Shown here: piece by piece, positions 35,531 through 47,511 of the stretch
How positions within the stretch are numbered: the first letter of the stretch is position 1
How the letters are laid out: every line of letters begins with the position of its first letter
Assembly (NCBI GenBank): GCA_023055425.1
Contig: JALGPY010000033.1
Coordinates: forward strand, 2,660,908-2,724,907
Source: Linanthus parryae
Lineage: Eukaryota; Streptophyta; Magnoliopsida; Ericales; Polemoniaceae
DNA: 64,000 nt
Reading direction: 5' to 3'
Program-made: the position numbers and the translations under genes
Notes under the pieces: generated by a model
Told to the model about the DNA's origin: nothing
What the model saw: only the letters and a program-made list of their open reading frames with translations
The model's database searches: none

Positions 35531-36811
35531 CATTTTTGTCTAGGCCATATAAATGAGAAACGTGTATCTAGACTCCATAAGGATGGATTTCTAGACTCAT
35601 TTGATTTTGAATCATATGTGACATGTGAGGCTTGTTTGTTAGGAAAGATGACAAAGTCCCCTTTCAACAAGAAAGGTGAAAGGAATAACGAGCAATTAGC
35701 ACCCATACATATTGATGTGTGTGGGCCGTTTGCTACGCCTGCCAGAGGTGGTTATGTGTACTTCATTACATTCACTGATGATTTCAGTAGATATGGATTT
35801 GTATACCTTATGAAGGCTAAATCCGAATCTTTTGAGAAATTCAAGGAATTTAAGAATGAAGTAGAGAAGCAACTTGGCAAAAGTATCAAATCTCTACGAT
35901 CAGATCGAGGAGGTGAGTACTTGAGTCAAGAGTTTGATGATTATCTAAGAGAGTGTGAGATATTATCCCAAATCACTCCACCCGGAACTCCACAATGGAA
36001 TGGCGTATCCGAGAGGAGGAATCGAACCTTGTTGGACATGGTGAGATCTATGATGTGTCAAACAGATCTTCCTTTGTCTTTTTGGGGATATGCTTTAATG
36101 TGTGCAGCATTCACCATTAACCGTGTTCCATCCAAATCAGTCATGAAGACACCGCATGAGATGTGGAGTGGGAGCCGTCCCACAGTGTCGTTTATGAGGA
36201 TATGGGGCTGCGGTGTTTATGTAAAACGTTTACAACCAGACAAACTCGGGTCGAAATCGGATAAATTTAATTTTGTGGGATACCCTAAGGAAACTAAGGG
36301 CTATTACTTCTACAATCCAACCGATAACAAAGTGTTTGTTGCTCGGACCGACGTGTTTCTAGAAAGAGAATTTGTCTCTAAAGAAGCAAGTGGGAGGATT
36401 GTAGAACTTGAAGAAGTTCAAGAACCACAAATTACTGATTCGGTTATGGAACATGAAAAGGAACCACAACAGGTTGTGGAGCAACCTGTTCAAGTAACAC
36501 AAGAGCTTCGTAGGTCGAATAGAGTGTGCCAGGAGCCAGAGAGGTATGGACTTCCCGTGACGGAAACTGGTGACACTATGCTCATAGGAGATGAGCCTAC
36601 TACCTATGGAGAGGCCATGCAAGGGCCGGACTCTCAGAAGTGGCTAAAAGCCATGAGATCGGAGATGGAATCCATGTACACAAACCAAGTATGGACTTTG
36701 TTGGAACCACCCCAAGGGGCATGCCCCATAGGGTGCAAATGGGTCTTCAAGAAGAAGACCGACATGGATGGAAATGTAGTTACCTATAAGGGCCGATTGG
36801 TGGCTAAATGA
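35531..36811 (+). pseudogene. Integrase and start of RT of copia element 2
   Basis: Reads HFCLGHINEKRVSRLHKDGF, CEACLLGKMTKSPF, then the integrase core: HIDVCGPF, FTDDFSRYGFVYLMKAKSES, RSDRGGEYLSQEFDDYL and GVSERRNRT. A chromodomain-less tail VGYPKETKGYYFYNP follows, then the linker QELRRSNRVCQEPERYG and the RT start GCKWVFKKKTDMDGN. A TGA after GRLVAK (36,809) ends the frame. Confidence 0.88.
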
Positions 36812-38188
36812 TTCAGACAGATTCATGGTATAGACTATGATGAAACTTTTTCCCCAGTCGCTATGAACAAATCCATCAGAATCATACTTGCAATTTGCAG
36901 CTTACTATGACTATGATATTTGGCAGATGGATGTCAAAACATCATTCCTTTATGGGAATCTTCTCGAGGATGTGTACATGACACAACCAGAAGGTTTTGT
37001 AGATCCAAAGCATGCAAATAAAGTCTGTAAGCTTCAACGATCCATTTGTGGATTGAAGCAAGATTCTAGGAGTTGGAATCGACGTTTTGATGAAGCCGTC
37101 AAAGAGTTTGACTTCGTCAAAGAACAAAGATGAGTCTTGTGTCTACGAGAAGGTTAGTGGGAGCTCTGTAGCGTTCCTGGTCTTGTATGTGGATGACATA
37201 CTACTCATTGGAAACGACATTCCTATGTTGCAATCAGTTAAGGATTGGCTAGGAAAGTGTTTCTCAATGAAAGACTTAGGGGAAGTAGCCTATATACTCG
37301 GTGTAAAGATCTATAGGGATAGATCTAAGAGGTTTCTAGGCCTAAGTCAAAGTACGAATATAGACAAGTGTTGAAACAGTTCGACATGCAAGATTCCAAG
37401 AAGGGATTATTACCCATGTCCCATGAAATTGCTCTTTCGAAGAGTGATTGTCCATCCAATAAGATTGAGAAGGAACGCATGAGTAAGATCCCCTATGCCT
37501 TGGCCATAGGATCTATCATGTACGCCATGTTATGTACTAAACTGGACGTATCATACGCGTTGAGTATGGCGAGCAGATATCAGTCTAATCCGGGTGAGAG
37601 TCACTGGATAGTAGTCAAGAACATCCTCAAGTACTTGAGAAGAACTAAGGATGCGTTCGTGATATTTGGAGGTGAGGAAGAGTTGCGTGTAACTGGTTAC
37701 ACGGATGCAAGCTTCCAAACCGACAGAGACGATTTCAGATCGCAATCGGGATTTGTGTATTGCCTAAATGGATGAGCTGTGAGCTGGAAGAGTTCAAAGT
37801 AAGAGACGGTTGCTGATTCTACAAAAGAGGCTGAGTATATTGCTGCAAGTGGTGCAACAAAGGAAGCTGTTTGGATTAGAAAGTTTGTTTATGAGCTTGG
37901 TGTAGTTCCTAGCATTGAGGATGCCACAATGTTGTATTGCGACAACACAGGCACGATCACTCAATCTAAGGAACCTAGATCACACCATAAATCCAAACAC
38001 GTACTCCGGAAGTTCAATCTTTTACGAGAGATTATCGATAGAGGAGATGTGAATATATGCAAGATTCCTACAGATGATAATCTGGCAGATCCATTTACAA
38101 AGCCGCTTGTTCAGCTCAAGCATGAAGAGCACACTAGGGCGATTGGCATACGCGATGCACCAGATTGGCTCCAGTGCAAGTGGGATAC
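36812..38188 (+). pseudogene. RT and RNase H of copia element 2
   Basis: After the TGA the sequence resumes FRQIHGIDYDETFSPVAMNK. Frameshifts occur near 36,895 (one extra T) and 37,120. Segments in different frames give YDYDIWQMDVKTSFLYGNLL, the polymerase motif VLYVDDILLIGNDIPML (intact), LGVKIYRDRSKRFLGLSQS, then the RNase H part with TKEAEYIAASGATKEAVWIR, LYCDNTGTITQSKEP and NLADPFTKPLVQ. A stop interrupts the start of RNase H near 37,773. Confidence 0.85.
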
Positions 38189-39596
38189 AGTTGGAATAGA
38201 TGCCCTAGACGCAATCTAATTTAGTATGAATTGGCTAGAATAATCATTGTATTATTTATGGAGATATTTAATATAATGAAGTCCTTAGATTTACAAATCG
38301 TGTTGTTTATATTAAATATCCCTAGTCAAATGTAATGATTAACAGGACGATCATCTATAGACTAGTATGGGGTTGGATTGATATGGAGATATCACGATCC
38401 AACACATGGGTATGTATTACGAGTAATGACATACCGGATTGACCCAAATCCGAGAAGGCTACATACAAGTTATGTAAAGTCACAAGTGCTTCTCGCGGTG
38501 ATATGATATTATCATCCTTAGACTTGAAGTCAATAGATCCTCTAGTTGTGGAATATTGTGCTTTGACAACGTCAAACGCTACTCTGTGACTGGGTAGTTA
38601 TAAAAGCGCATGTTGGGAACAATAGGAAGCAAACTTAGAAATGGTGAGTGATGTAGATATGATTTGTCCCTCCCACATAACGGGAGCAAATATCCGAGGC
38701 CACTCGAGGGATGGAGCCTATGGAATGTCTGGCCAGACTCATATGAATCAATATGGGGATATTGATGTCATATGCATGGATAGGGCTATTCACAGGATCG
38801 AGAAATATGGATTGGAAATACGAATGTGACTTGTATGTCTCGTGTCCAATCCGGATAATGAGACAAAGCGCTGCGATAGTAAGATCACAAGGTTTGTCAA
38901 GATGACTATTTCTATTAATTGGGTGGCATGGATGTGTTGCTAGACACCGCTCCATGTTTGTAAATAGTTACTGCCAATTAAGTAGAAACCTATGGGGTCA
39001 CACGCCATATGGATATAATTGGAAAAGGGACTTAATTAATAAAGATTAATTAAAAGGGTCATATTGCAACAAGTTGCTAACTTAGTAGGACTAATTAGCA
39101 AATAATACTAATCCATATATGGATAGGATTAGTATTGGGGGCCTTTATGGAAACAACTATGAGTAGTTGGACTATATAAAGGAACTCCTTCATTCCCTCT
39201 CAATACATGGTGTTCATAACACCTATTGAGAGGAGAGAAAAGTGTTGAGAGCAAGCAAGGCAAGAGGCCGAATGCCCCTTACCCGCCGCCCCAAACCCGT
39301 CGGCCAACAAAGGGAGGCCGAGCTCCTCCTTTGTTGCTTCGTTGCGTGATTCCGTTGTCTCCTTCCTCCGTTCTAGCTAGCACAAGAAGGTTGGGAGGTC
39401 CAATTCCCTATCCTTGGCGTGGATCAACCGTAGAGAACGTGACATTATTCGCGTTTGAAGTCATCACAGGAGAATCCAAAGGTACACACATATTAATCCT
39501 TTACTATCGTTATGTGTTCTTGACTTGTGATCCTTGGAGGGATTTGAACAGTATAATTATCTTCTTCCGCTGCGATTCTATGTTCAAAACCCTACA
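38189..39596 (+). repeat. 3' LTR of copia element 2
   Basis: 1,408 bp, matching 31,185-32,596. The first base is A instead of T (AGTTGGAATAG). It ends AAAACCCTACA, whereas the 5' copy has AAAACCATATA, so the 5' LTR has lost the canonical CA end. Confidence 0.9.
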
Positions 39597-40300
39597 AAAT
39601 TTCCTCAGTCAAGAACTCTTCAGGTGTACCTGTGTCTCAATTAAGGTATTCTCATATTATTGGGAGTTTGCTGTATCTTGCTAACTGTACTAGACCAGAT
39701 ATTTCATACTCTGTGTCTAAGTTGGCTAGATATACTAGATGCCTGAACAGGACTCATTGGGATGCTCTTGATAGAGTGCTTAAATATCTGAAAGGCACAA
39801 TGTACCTAAGTTTACACTATAGGAGATTTCCTAGTGTACTTGAGGGGTACAATGATGCAAGTTGGATAGCTAAGAAGTCTGGTTCCAATAGAGTGACTGG
39901 ATATCTTTTCGCCTTGGCAGGTGGAGCACTATCCTGGAAGTCGACCAAACAGACTATTGTAACTCAGTCTGCTTTTGAGGCTGAGTTGTGTGCGCTTGAT
40001 GCCACGGGGACGGAGGCTGAATGGTTACACGGACTTATGTCCGCCATAGCTGTAATAAGAAAACCACTTCCTGCTATTGCTATTCATTGTGATAGTCGAA
40101 CGACTATCAACAAGATTGGCAGTAAAAAGTATAATGCTAAACAAAGAGGCACATCCAAGTTAGACTAAAGTCTATAAGGGTTTTTTTGTCTGATAAGATT
40201 ATAGCTGTTGAGTTCATAGAACTCAGAATAATACAGCTGATCCTTTGACTAAAGGACTGGAACTTACAGTTGTCCTTAATTCGAGGTTGGGGATGGGACT
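39597..40300 (+). pseudogene. RT end and RNase H of copia element 1 (3' segment)
   Basis: The pol region of element 1 resumes after the element 2 insertion: LRYSHIIGSLLYLANCTRPD, LDRVLKYLKGTMYLSLHYRR, then RNase H motifs NDASWIAKKSGSNRVTGYLF, FEAELCALDATGTEAEWLHG and IAIHCDSRTTINKI. The frame is open from 39,632 to 40,168 and then breaks; the remaining tail (about NTADPLTKGLE in family members) is only partly readable. Confidence 0.85.
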
Positions 40301-40719
40301 GACAACCCATCATAGTTCATCAACAGTGGGAACCCAATATACATGAGAGGAGATCCCTCGAAAGTGTATTCAATGGGTAGTAACAAGCTGTGAGGATGAA
40401 CTGGTAGTACCTTTGCTACATAGATGATACATTTGTATCGGAGTCTATCCCCTGTAAACCTAAAAGGTACTGACAGTGCCAATGTAGCAAGAGTTATTCT
40501 AAATATGAATGGGGTCAAGTCTCTTGACGAGATGGTGACAGTCATCTTTGGAGATGCCCAGCTAAGTGAATGTAATTGTCTGGTCGGAATGAGCGGAAAG
40601 GGTTATTCCTTGAAGCATTCGACGAACAGGATCGAGACAAGACCATTAATGTCTCAAAGCCGTAGATTGGCACCATAGCCTTTGACTTGTCGTCGTCTAT
40701 GGAGGTTTGTGCCTTTATA

Positions 40720-41501
40720 TGATATCACACACAAGAGTAGTGTATAACTACTAAGGTTTGTGGTGGACCATGGTGTTCTTGTATGCCTAGCGCGCACACA
40801 CGCACGCGCGCCGCCGCCGCCTCGCCTCGACTCGGGTCGGGTCGAAGGGCGATTTGGGCAAAATGTCTCGCCGTCTCGCGTACGCCAGGCGACCTGGCGA
40901 GAGGTTACAGTTTTTTGATTCCAATTACGCACCATTTTAATTTTTAATTAATGGGTGACTATTGGAATTGAAACATTGTAACGTTTCGATATTAATTGAG
41001 AATTAAATGGAGATTATGGCAATTGAAGTTTCAGTTTTCTTTTACCGTAAGAAAACAAAGACGTTTTGATGGATTGCACAATCTTGGCACAAATTGCTTC
41101 TGAATTTCTCTCTTTTTTCTCTCACTTGAAATCCACTCTGCTCGTGGACTTCTCTGGCGAACTGAGGTGCTAATCGTTGTTGATCTTCAGCGTTGCTGTG
41201 ACAAAGAATATCGAATTTGTTTTATCCTAGAAGAATCATCGCCGACATCCCAACACAGTGTGAGTGGGGGCGACTTCAAGAACAGTCAGGCCTTCTCGCA
41301 AGACCTGACGACTCAGCTGTTATTTTCCTATTTCTTTTAAAGCTTGGATTAGAGGTACGCCTTCTAATTTGTAGTCTTTTTACAAGTTTCTGATATGTGC
41401 GTTATTTACCTTCATATTTTGTTACCTGTGTTTCCATGGCCATGACTTGTTAAAAATGTATGCATGTCTAAAATTGATAATTTTAGTGATTATTTCCAAT
41501 A
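40720..41501 (+). repeat. 3' LTR of copia element 1
   Basis: Aligns with 24,198-24,985, including the CG-rich tract (40,790-40,850) and TGATTATTTCCAAT(A) end. Differences are noticeably more frequent than between the element 2 LTRs, which agrees with element 1 being the older host. Confidence 0.8.
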
Positions 41502-41589
41502 AAAGGTTGACTGCCATAATGCGTCAACCATGAAAGAGACCGGCTGTTGAATGTTAGGGTTTCCGGAGATCCTGCAGTGGAAGGATGGT

Positions 41590-42255
41590 TCTTCAGCTAT
41601 TGGGAGCCAAATTTAGTTTATGGTTGTAACCATTCATGGGAGAAGCTACCGAATGACTAAGGGCTACCAATGAAGCATATAGGGAGATGAAATTCCCATT
41701 CAGGAATGCTTCATTTCGATGTAGCCATATTTTTCGCATCATGAGATGGAAGTAAATCATGGGATCTTTAGATGTAAGAGAAAACAAAAGGTCGAAAAGA
41801 AAAAAAACGAAACGAGGCGATGGGACGGTTGGTAGTGCTAAGCCAATGTTGGATCCAAACCGAATTTCTCTAGAGGACGAGCACTATACAGTCGTGAAGA
41901 GTTTCATCTCAAATGGTACAACGGGGATAAATATTAGAGCTGACCGAAAATTCTTTTGAATAGGATATCCCGAACCAGCAGTGCACAGGAAACAGCTTTC
42001 TAAAAGAAGGATGTGATATTTTGTTGTAACTGTAGTAAGAGAATGGATTTCCATATGCGAAATGCTTGCGAATTCATGTATGGGATGGATACCTCTTTGA
42101 GTTTTTTCCTGACAGTGGTAACCTAACTTGACAGAATACTCCCCTGTGGAAAGATGCGTCCAAATAACATAAGATGATAATTTTGAGAGGTGCATGATGC
42201 AAATCTTGGAGAGAACTTTGTGATTTGGGGACCATAGAATTGTTAAATGAGACAC
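41590..42255 (-). pseudogene. LINE (non-LTR retrotransposon) C-terminal fragment
   Basis: On the minus strand, about 42,165 down reads YVIWTHLSTGEYSVKLGYHC, the pattern of the zinc-binding region after the RT of plant LINEs (GEYSVKSGY in many). Further down, 41,787-41,593 reads MRKIWLHRNEAFLNG, like the IWKxRNxxxFNG stretch that follows it. Frames are broken between and no RT core is present. The assignment rests on these two motifs in the right order. Confidence 0.6.
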
Positions 42256-42456
42256 GTTTTCCGGGATTTAGATTCCTGGTTAATAAAGCTGCTAACCTTC
42301 AGATTAGTAATAAACGTTTCCAAATTTTGGGTAGAAGCACATTGATACCGGGGATTCAATCTCTACTAGTACTACTAAAAATTTAAAGAGTTCCTAACTT
42401 GATGGTGTTCCTAACCTAGGAGTGTTTCTGATACTTTTGAAATGCCATGATTAGCC

Positions 42457-43335
42457 TAGAGCTGACAATCTAAACCCGTAACCGTTAACCCACCCATACC
42501 CGCACAAGTTAAACGGGTTTGGGTCTTGTTAATTATATAAGCGGGTTGAAGTGGGTGAAAATCATGTAACCCGCTGAATAATATGGGTTATACGGGTTAT
42601 AAAATCAACCCTTTTACACCCGTTCATTCATCACTTAGTATCAGAGTCCCCACCCCCAAGTGCTCCGCCGCCCTCAACATTGTCGTTCAACACTCCCTAT
42701 ATCCCTCCACAGAGCTCGATTCTCGTCACAGTGGTGATTTATGGTGATCGTCGAATTTAGGAGGAAAATTAAATCCACCATGGCCACTGAAGAGTTCGAT
42801 TGTTAGGTGAGGCAGCCATTAGTGGCAAAGGAAGAACCAACAGATTGGGCCAAGTGAGATCGATGTCGTCGGAGATGAATTTCCCGGTGGCTGTGGTGAT
42901 ACGCGCCGATCACGGCAGGAGGATTCGTCTCTCACATCGTGGAGATGCGAGAAGATTGGGATTGAAATGGTTGACTTTCATCCCCAACTCTCTCAAACAA
43001 GATAAGATTGACAAATAATGTGGGACCCACGTTTTAGCTGTAGAAGATTTTTCTTTATCTCTCTTTTTTTTTCCTTTTTTTTTGAGAAATTGAGAATTTT
43101 TCTCTTCTCTTTTCTAGGAATGACAAAGAATGAAACGAAAATGTGTATATTCCTACTTTAGCTTATGCAGGTTCAAAACGGGTTACAAATGGGTTGACGG
43201 GTTACATTGACCCGTTTATGACCCACCCACAAAACCCGTAACATTTAAACGGGTAGAACGGGTTGGACCCATGTACTAATAAACCCATTCATAAACGGGT
43301 TGGGTCCGCCCGAACCTGCCCGTTTGACACCTCTA
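42457..43335. mobile_element. hAT-type non-autonomous element (879 bp, 8-bp target duplication)
   Basis: Flanked by identical GATTAGCC (42,449-42,456 and 43,336-43,343). The inverted ends are TAGAGCTGACAA at the left and the complement of TAGAGGTGTCAA at the right. Subterminal regions carry many copies of AACGGGTT/AACCCGT. The middle (about 42,640-43,020) is GC-richer and gene-like, with an ATG frame 42,800-43,018 whose product (EMNFPVAVVIRADHGRRIRL) I cannot assign. No transposase is present. Confidence 0.9.
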
Positions 43336-43406
43336 GATTAGCCCTGCAAAACAAGAAGCCTACGTACATCATCAGTCGCATCTCTTCATCACGTCGCCTG
43401 CATAAC

Positions 43407-43645
43407 CATTGGCGGACCTAGGGGGTGGCGGGCGGGGGCCTCGGCCCGTCCAAGATTCAGAAATTTCATTATTGCCCACATGTAATTTGACATATTTTAC
43501 TATGAATGTTATGTTTGGCCCCTACAAAATATTAAATTTACGCTTTCTAATCCCTTAAATCTCAAATTTAGACTTGAATCCTTTATAGTGTACACATATA
43601 ATGTAACTTGACCCCCGTTTAATCAAATTCCTGCGTCCGCTACTG
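43407..43645. mobile_element. hAT-type MITE (239 bp, 8-bp target duplication)
   Basis: Flanked by identical TGCATAAC (43,399-43,406 and 43,646-43,653). Ends are CATTGGCGGACCTAG and the complement of CAGTAGCGGACGCAG. The interior is typical of a short GC-headed MITE family (GGGGGTGGCGGGCGGGGGCC) and non-coding. Confidence 0.88.
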
Positions 43646-43653
43646 TGCATAAC

Positions 43654-44614
43654 ACATCCCTTGATCCCTCAAAGAAGAAGCAACGATTCCGAAACGATCT
43701 CTCCACACACGAACAAGATGGTCCACGACCACATCTAGAGAAAACCACGTTGGTTTTTCTGACATAGCTCCATTCTCCGGACCTCTGTTTCATCACTGCT
43801 ATGCATCATAATGATCTGTACCGTCGAATCGCCAAAAATTTATGCCCGCACTTTCTGATTCAAATCATTGTTCCATCACCGCCGGGGGATTTTGCACAGT
43901 GAGTGATGCTACCACAGTCAACTGTTATCATGGCTCTCTTATCCCTTAACGACCTATTTCACGAGGTAAGTCTGCTTCTATTTCTTTAAGGTTGTTGAGT
44001 TTCAATTTTAGAGTTCAATGTGTTTTCTCTTCTGTATACTTGACCAGAGTTACCAGAAATCGCTCAATAGGGTGCGATCTAGATCGCGAGATCCGAATTC
44101 GGGATCATTCGCGATCCAGATCGTTGTTTATGGCGATCCCAACTTTTCAAATATAGACCTAAGTATTTTAATATTATTTACTCTCTGACCTATTATTTCA
44201 TCAACAAATTCACAATTGTACCCCTACCTTTTCTTATGTATGATGGAATTCCCTACAAAATTTTACCCGATTATAAATCAATAGTACTAGGCAATGCTAA
44301 TATGAGTATGTATTTAGCAAAATGTTCCCAAAAAGCATTCTTCAATCAAGACAAGCTAATCTTGTTCCAACTAAGCGCTCCCAAGAAGCCTACCCCTAGC
44401 GAACCACATTCTTAGCAGACCACGAATCGCGTTCCCGATCCCGTTCCGCGAACTACAGCATTCCGTGATCCTGGTTCCAAAGGTTATCATTTTAGATGGT
44501 TAATTAAATTTGATTTCACATTCCTTTTAGTGGTTTCCTTTCCAAGATGGTCACGAATATGTAGCACCTATCTAGGTTTCAGGTAGAACTCGACAATTTC
44601 TCGTTTCCATAGAT
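43654..44614. other. Region between MITEs and the SIRE-like element
   Basis: No gene established. A GATC/CGATC-rich stretch lies at about 44,070-44,150 with a second CGATCCCG-rich part near 44,430, possibly the subterminal ends of another hAT-like element, but I could not match ends. A short frame MALLSLNDLFHE followed by GTAAGT at about 43,930-43,970 could be an orphan exon; support is weak. Confidence 0.3.
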
Positions 44615-44922
44615 GTAAGTCCATACAACATTCCATAACACCAGGGTCAATGTGCAGGCTTGGATTTCCTAACCTGTACTTCAGCAAATAAGGAAACTTC
44701 CTGGAATACAGAGTTAGCTAATCCCTGCAAAATAAATTAGGTAAATGATAAGATTAAGGCATGTTATAACACATAAGTAGTTTGTATTTCATCATATAAT
44801 ATAACATGATCAAGTGAGAGATTAGAGAATGAATAGGAGTAGGAACTCCCCCTTAGTTCATGATGTGAGTTTTCAAGGTTTAAAACCAGTTTCAAAGCTT
44901 TGAAGACCACCTTGAACTTACA
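44615..44922 (-). repeat. Truncated 3' LTR of the SIRE-like element
   Basis: Matches the outer 310 bp of the right-hand LTR (53,713-54,023), from GTAAGTCCATACAACATTCC to CTTGAACTTACA. About 900 bp of the expected LTR is missing beyond 44,615. The sequence beyond 44,615 is unrelated, so a deletion removed the rest of the LTR. Confidence 0.85.
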
Positions 44923-45199
44923 ATCTCCCCCTTGATGAAAGGCAAAATCAACTATTCTGTTTGAAATGTATTTCTGCAGAAGATAGACATTAGTAGCATA
45001 GCAGAAACATTTATATAAGACTAAAACACTATTAGCAATACCAACAGTTATAATAGCTGAATCAAATTCAAACTAAATAACCAGTTCAAATGAAACTAAG
45101 CAGTTTAACAGTCCAACAGCCAGAAATCCGAAACCAGATAAAGCATAAAAGTAACCCTAAAAAGTATCCCCTTAAATTTCTCCCCCCTTTTTGAATTTC

Positions 45200-47100
45200 A
45201 TCAAAAAAGTGAGAAAATGTTGGATGAAACTGTTTTTTTAACTTCAAAACTCAAAAGCATTAAAAGTTTTGAAAAAGATAGAGGATTCAAGGCTATGGAA
45301 AGAAAGAAAGGATAGAGTCAAGGCTTTGGTCTGCATCTGTCTTGTCTCCTGCAGCATCTTCCTGATCACTTTCTTCGTCCTCTTCTTCACGTGCATCCTC
45401 TTCTTGTGCAACTTCTTCACCAGGCTCATCTGCCACCACATCATTCTCAAACAGATCATCTGAGTTGACAATTACTGGAGGCTATCCTTTATTTCTTATG
45501 CTATGGAGATTCTCTGAGGAGCTTCCCTGAGTCAATTCTGTCTTCTTCACCAGGTTCCCTTTCCTCAGCAGTCTTTGCCTCTGCATCCTTATTTACTACA
45601 GCCTTATCCCCAAAACTATGCTCATCAAATAAGTCTCTGGTAGATCCTGACTTCCTTGAAACTTTTGGAAAAGGTGTATCCTATTCCTCTACATGTACCA
45701 AATTAATGCTCTTGAAAACAATCTCAATCATGTACTTCATCTTCCTGTACTCAGAACTCAGCTGGTACTGACCCTTCTTTAGCTCATCTATTTCATTTTC
45801 TATAAAGTCCAGCTTCTAAAGAACTTGAGACTGGTCTTGAGTGGTAGAAGGTAGGGATGGTGGATTGGTTAAGGACTTAGGCTTTGAAAAATTATTGGCC
45901 TTCAACTCATCAGCAGACAATTCAGAGTAGAAGTTCCATTCTCCCTCACTAGTTTTCACAATTCCAATCCTTTGAAAAGACTTCTCATCTATAGTTCCAA
46001 AACCAGTAGTGATTTTCTCTTCCTTTTCAACAGGTATTCCAGATGGTGAAAGAAAAGTGGGAGGAGCTTGGTATAGGGTAGATGATTTTTCATGTTCTTG
46101 GTACAATAATACAACATGTGTTCCATTACAATGCTTGGCAGATCAATATCATATCCATGCATCACCAAGTACATTAGATATAACACCCTATCAGATAGCT
46201 TTTCTTTACAGTTGTCTTTTGGTACCACACACCTCATAAGGATAGTAAACAAGATTTTGGCTTTAACAGTTAACACTGAATGAGTTAACTGCTTAGAGGT
46301 AGTGGCTACATTAGGCAAAAAGAACTCTTCTTTAGCCATCATTATACCATTAATTTTTCGATGGTAGTTTTCTGTATTGTACCTCTTTGGACAACCCAAG
46401 ACATTTTCAAATTAACCATGATCTAGCTCCATCTCAATACCGGCTACCTTAGATGAAATAGTTAAACCCAAAGAATTCACTTGTTTCAAATTCAGGTAAA
46501 AGAGCCTGGTAAGCCTAGGATAAGATACCTCAGCGGGGTTTATGATTTTCCAAATTGAACTCTGTTTCAATCTCCTGATACACTCCAATTCCATATTATC
46601 CAGCATGCTAGAATTGATCATACTACAGTAAGCAATGATTGATGAACCAATGAGTAGAATTAGATGTCTTACAAGTAGATGATTTTTTCTCATTGTCAAT
46701 CTGAATCTCCTTCCCCTTGCCTTTTTATGATTTCTGTGTATCCTTCCCCTTGTCTGATTTATGAGTTTTCTTTTCCTTCTTCTCCTTTCTTAGGCTACCA
46801 ATATGAATACCCTTTTGTTTCCCAGAATCAGCTACTTGATCTGAATTCTTCTTGGAGGAAGAATTCTGATCATACTTGTCCTTTTTTTTCTTTTCTTCTT
46901 CGGGGGAAAACGGGGTTCCTTGGTTGCATTGACAGTTCTGGAACTAGAGCTGTCACTTCTTCTCGAACTTTTCTTTTCTTCCATGTGCTCTTCTTTGAGC
47001 CTCCATCCATCTTGATTCTTGAGAGGATCTCTGTGAATCCATTAGGGTTTGGGGTTTTAGAAGAGAGTGTAAGGAAAGATAGAAGAGACAAAGAGAAGTG
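45200..47100 (-). pseudogene. Downstream extra reading region (env-like position) of the SIRE-like element
   Basis: Several minus-strand frames lie between RNase H and the 3' LTR: 46,399-45,989 (with LYLMYLVMHGYDIDLPSIVM), 46,699-46,412 and 46,106-45,816, and an acidic or basic low-complexity part near 45,244-45,471. SIRE/Maximus-type copia elements commonly have an additional ORF, often called env-like, in this position. Similarity to an envelope protein cannot be claimed from sequence; I see no clear signal peptide. The frames are broken by stops. Confidence 0.6.
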
Positions 47101-47511
47101 AGAAGATAAATACTGAAGAGTTTGAGTGAAAGAAGGAAACTAGATATTCTAAAAAATCTGAAAAAGGAAAGTTTGATGAAATTAAAACTGGTTTGGAAAT
47201 GAATTAATATTGTACTAATTTGAAAAAGATATGTTTTCAAAGGTAAAAATAATCTCAGACTATTATCTACAAAGATAGCACCCAACATTAGTGATCCATT
47301 CATTGATCTATATAGTACATAGATTTATATTCAAAACCTTGAAAATGATTTCAAGGCTTTTGAAAAAATATTATACTGCAGATAATATTTTCAAGGCTTT
47401 AAAAATCTTTTCAAGGCTTTGAAAAAATTTTCAAATCATTGAAACATAAATGACTTACTTGATGCTCCCCCTAAACCAGAACTTCCTTGGTCAACATCCC
47501 AAGTTCTTATC

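Larger units (their letters stand above)
31185..39596 (+). mobile_element. Ty1/copia element 2, nearly full length (8.4 kb)
   Basis: Both LTRs are present (31,185-32,596 and 38,189-39,596) and differ by only about one to three bases per 60 in the stretches I compared. The flanks AAAAT and AAATT look like a target duplication with one change. The primer binding site TGGTATTAGAGC at 32,598 is one base off the initiator-Met type, and a purine tract GTGGGATAC precedes the 3' LTR. A 1.6-kb leader separates it from gag at 34,223. Pol follows in copia order. Stops and frameshifts are few compared with its relative at 54.8-63 kb, so it is the youngest large insertion here. Confidence 0.9.
24198..41501 (+). 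mobile_element. Ty1/copia element 1 (host of nested insertions)
   Basis: Two LTRs (24,198-24,985 and 40,720-41,501) bracket a copia-order gag-protease-integrase-RT-RNase H region on the plus strand. The coding region is split by two insertions: 27,208-30,002 and 31,185-39,596. Without them the element is about 6 kb, normal for copia. Removing the first insertion rejoins the integrase C-terminal region cleanly (KKLGLKTV then DCIFLGY). Many stops and frameshifts show that it is dead. The outer target duplication is unclear (an AGGTTG occurs on both sides but slightly offset), and I do not see a standard initiator-tRNA binding site. Confidence 0.85.

Noticed and set aside
43930..43970. Possible orphan first exon (MALLSLNDLFHE followed by GTAAGT)
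   Set aside because: Twelve codons and one donor site are too little; no second exon was found.
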